Shown here: piece after piece, positions 5,924 through 6,400 of the stretch
Layout: every line of letters begins with the position of its first letter
Position numbering within the stretch: the stretch's first letter is position 1
The notes under the pieces: model-generated
The model's input: only the letters and a program-made list of their open reading frames with translations
Databases searched by the model: none
Told to the model about the DNA's origin: nothing
Program-made: the position numbers and the translations under genes
DNA from: a bacterium
GTDB taxonomy: Bacteria > Vulcanimicrobiota > Vulcanimicrobiia > Vulcanimicrobiales > Vulcanimicrobiaceae
Assembly: GCA_021807645.1 (NCBI GenBank)
Contig: JAKBCP010000051.1
Location: 1-6,400 of the forward strand
Direction of reading: 5' to 3'
DNA length: 6,400 bases

Positions 5924-6400
5924 CGCGAGAAACGCTCCGGCTCGGGTTGCGGGCGGGCCCTGCAGGCGAGCGTATAGATGCAGTAGGCGCATGAATCCGG
6001 ATCGGTGCTGGCGCGAAACGCGTCGATTCGTTCGCTGCAGATCTCGTCGGCGAGCTCCACCATGCGGTCGCGCGCGCGCTCGAGATCGAGAATGGAGATC
6101 GTGCCGCGCGCGCCGTTATCTCTCGACGGAGCCGCCGCGGAGACGACTTCAAGCTCGACCGGCGTGACGGGAACGGTATGATCTTTCAAGGGGACGAGCG
6201 CGAGGCGCGAGACCGACTCTCCGGCGAGTTGCTGGGACCAATAGTAAAACGGTAATTGAAAGTCTTCAAATCGTCGTACGCGCTCGCGATACTCCTTCGC
6301 GCTTTCGGCGATCGATCCGGTCTTATAATCGATGACCGCGAGGCTCCCGTCACGCTCGAATCGGTCGATTCGATCGATGAAACCGACGAACTGGCGGTCG
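5920..6400 (-). CDS. PD-(D/E)XK nuclease with Fe-S cysteine motif (AddB/AdnB/RecB-like), N-terminus beyond window
   Basis: The frame is open from the right edge to TGA at 5920-5922, giving 159 visible residues, so the gene continues outside. The fragment is a RecB/AddB-type nuclease domain (PDDEXK_1). It shows GFIDRID (fragment residues 6-12) with the first metal-binding Asp, AVIDYKTG (21-28) with the Asp-x-Lys active-site pair, and QLPFYYW (48-54) with the conserved Gln and Tyr. Near the C-terminus C137-x2-C140-x5-C146 matches the spacing of the last three cysteines of the AddB 4Fe-4S cluster; the first cysteine would lie far upstream, outside the window. In this family the cluster stabilises the nuclease fold for binding DNA ends. 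Whether the unseen N-terminus is an active helicase (AdnB-like) or a decayed one (AddB-like) cannot be told. It is the first visible gene of the operon and is coupled to the helicase by a 4-base overlap. Confidence 0.92.
   Translation of the reverse strand, partial: DRQFVGFIDRIDRFERDGSLAVIDYKTGSIAESAKEYRERVRRFEDFQLPFYYWSQQLAGESVSRLALVPLKDHTVPVTPVELEVVSAAAPSRDNGARGTISILDLERARDRMVELADEICSERIDAFRASTDPDSCAYCIYTLACRARPQPEPERFSR
5935..5938 (-). promoter_or_regulatory. Candidate ribosome binding site deciding the helicase start
   Basis: GGAG on the minus strand, 11 bases before the ATG at 5923. The spacing is slightly long. Together with the ATGA overlap it favours 5923 over the upstream ATG at 5992, which has no purine-rich site before it. 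Confidence 0.5.

Noticed and set aside
5920..6189. Short 89-residue nuclease-like protein starting at TTG 6189
   Set aside because: The frame stays open to the window edge and the upstream part carries the nuclease active-site motifs, so the TTG is an internal Leu codon.
1..6400. CRISPR array, insertion sequence, tRNA or toxin-antitoxin pair
   Set aside because: No regularly spaced direct repeats, no transposase motifs or terminal inverted repeats, no cloverleaf, and no recognisable toxin-antitoxin gene pair were found on reading both strands.

Overview
The window is GC-rich and looks like a bacterial chromosome. The lipoprotein opens with a short LTAC lipobox signal, followed by a module containing AYISPSTQSV, repeated Ig-like β-sandwich stretches and DADGNTIVGPGAY. 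From memory, this combination recurs in secreted proteins of Candidatus Eremiobacterota (WPS-2). That placement is a recollection, not a search result, and I hold it at about 50%. Nothing in the window looks like a prophage, insertion sequence, CRISPR array, tRNA or rRNA.

Left edge (3-296, + strand): the C-terminal end of a Y-family DNA polymerase IV (dinB), with the little-finger domain and a terminal clamp-binding motif. It converges, across a 27-base gap, on a 767-residue gene read from the minus strand (324-2627). That gene encodes a lipoprotein with Ig-like domains, an IPT/TIG-like domain, a β-helix-like segment and a roughly 200-residue, half-glycine repeat domain.

Middle (2628-2921): a 294-base intergenic stretch holding the upstream region of the lipoprotein gene. 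It has no convincing terminator. It does contain two very short open frames, one of which stops 2 bases before the lipoprotein start codon.

Right part (2922-6400, minus strand): a tight three-gene run. In transcription order it holds (i) the end of a PD-(D/E)XK nuclease with an AddB/AdnB-type Fe-S cysteine motif, whose N-terminus lies beyond the window; (ii) a 679-residue UvrD-like SF1 helicase subunit with no nuclease domain; and (iii) a 321-residue GNAT acetyltransferase. Both junctions are 4-base stop/start overlaps (ATGA and GTGA), which suggests translational coupling. Genes (i) and (ii) look like the two subunits of an AddAB/AdnAB-type double-strand-break end-processing machine; the acetyltransferase is the unexpected third member.

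Most of the window is ordinary. The parts worth a second look are the nuclease-less helicase with eroded motifs, the coupled acetyltransferase, the glycine-rich insert framed by two similar β-coils, and the small open frame abutting the lipoprotein start.
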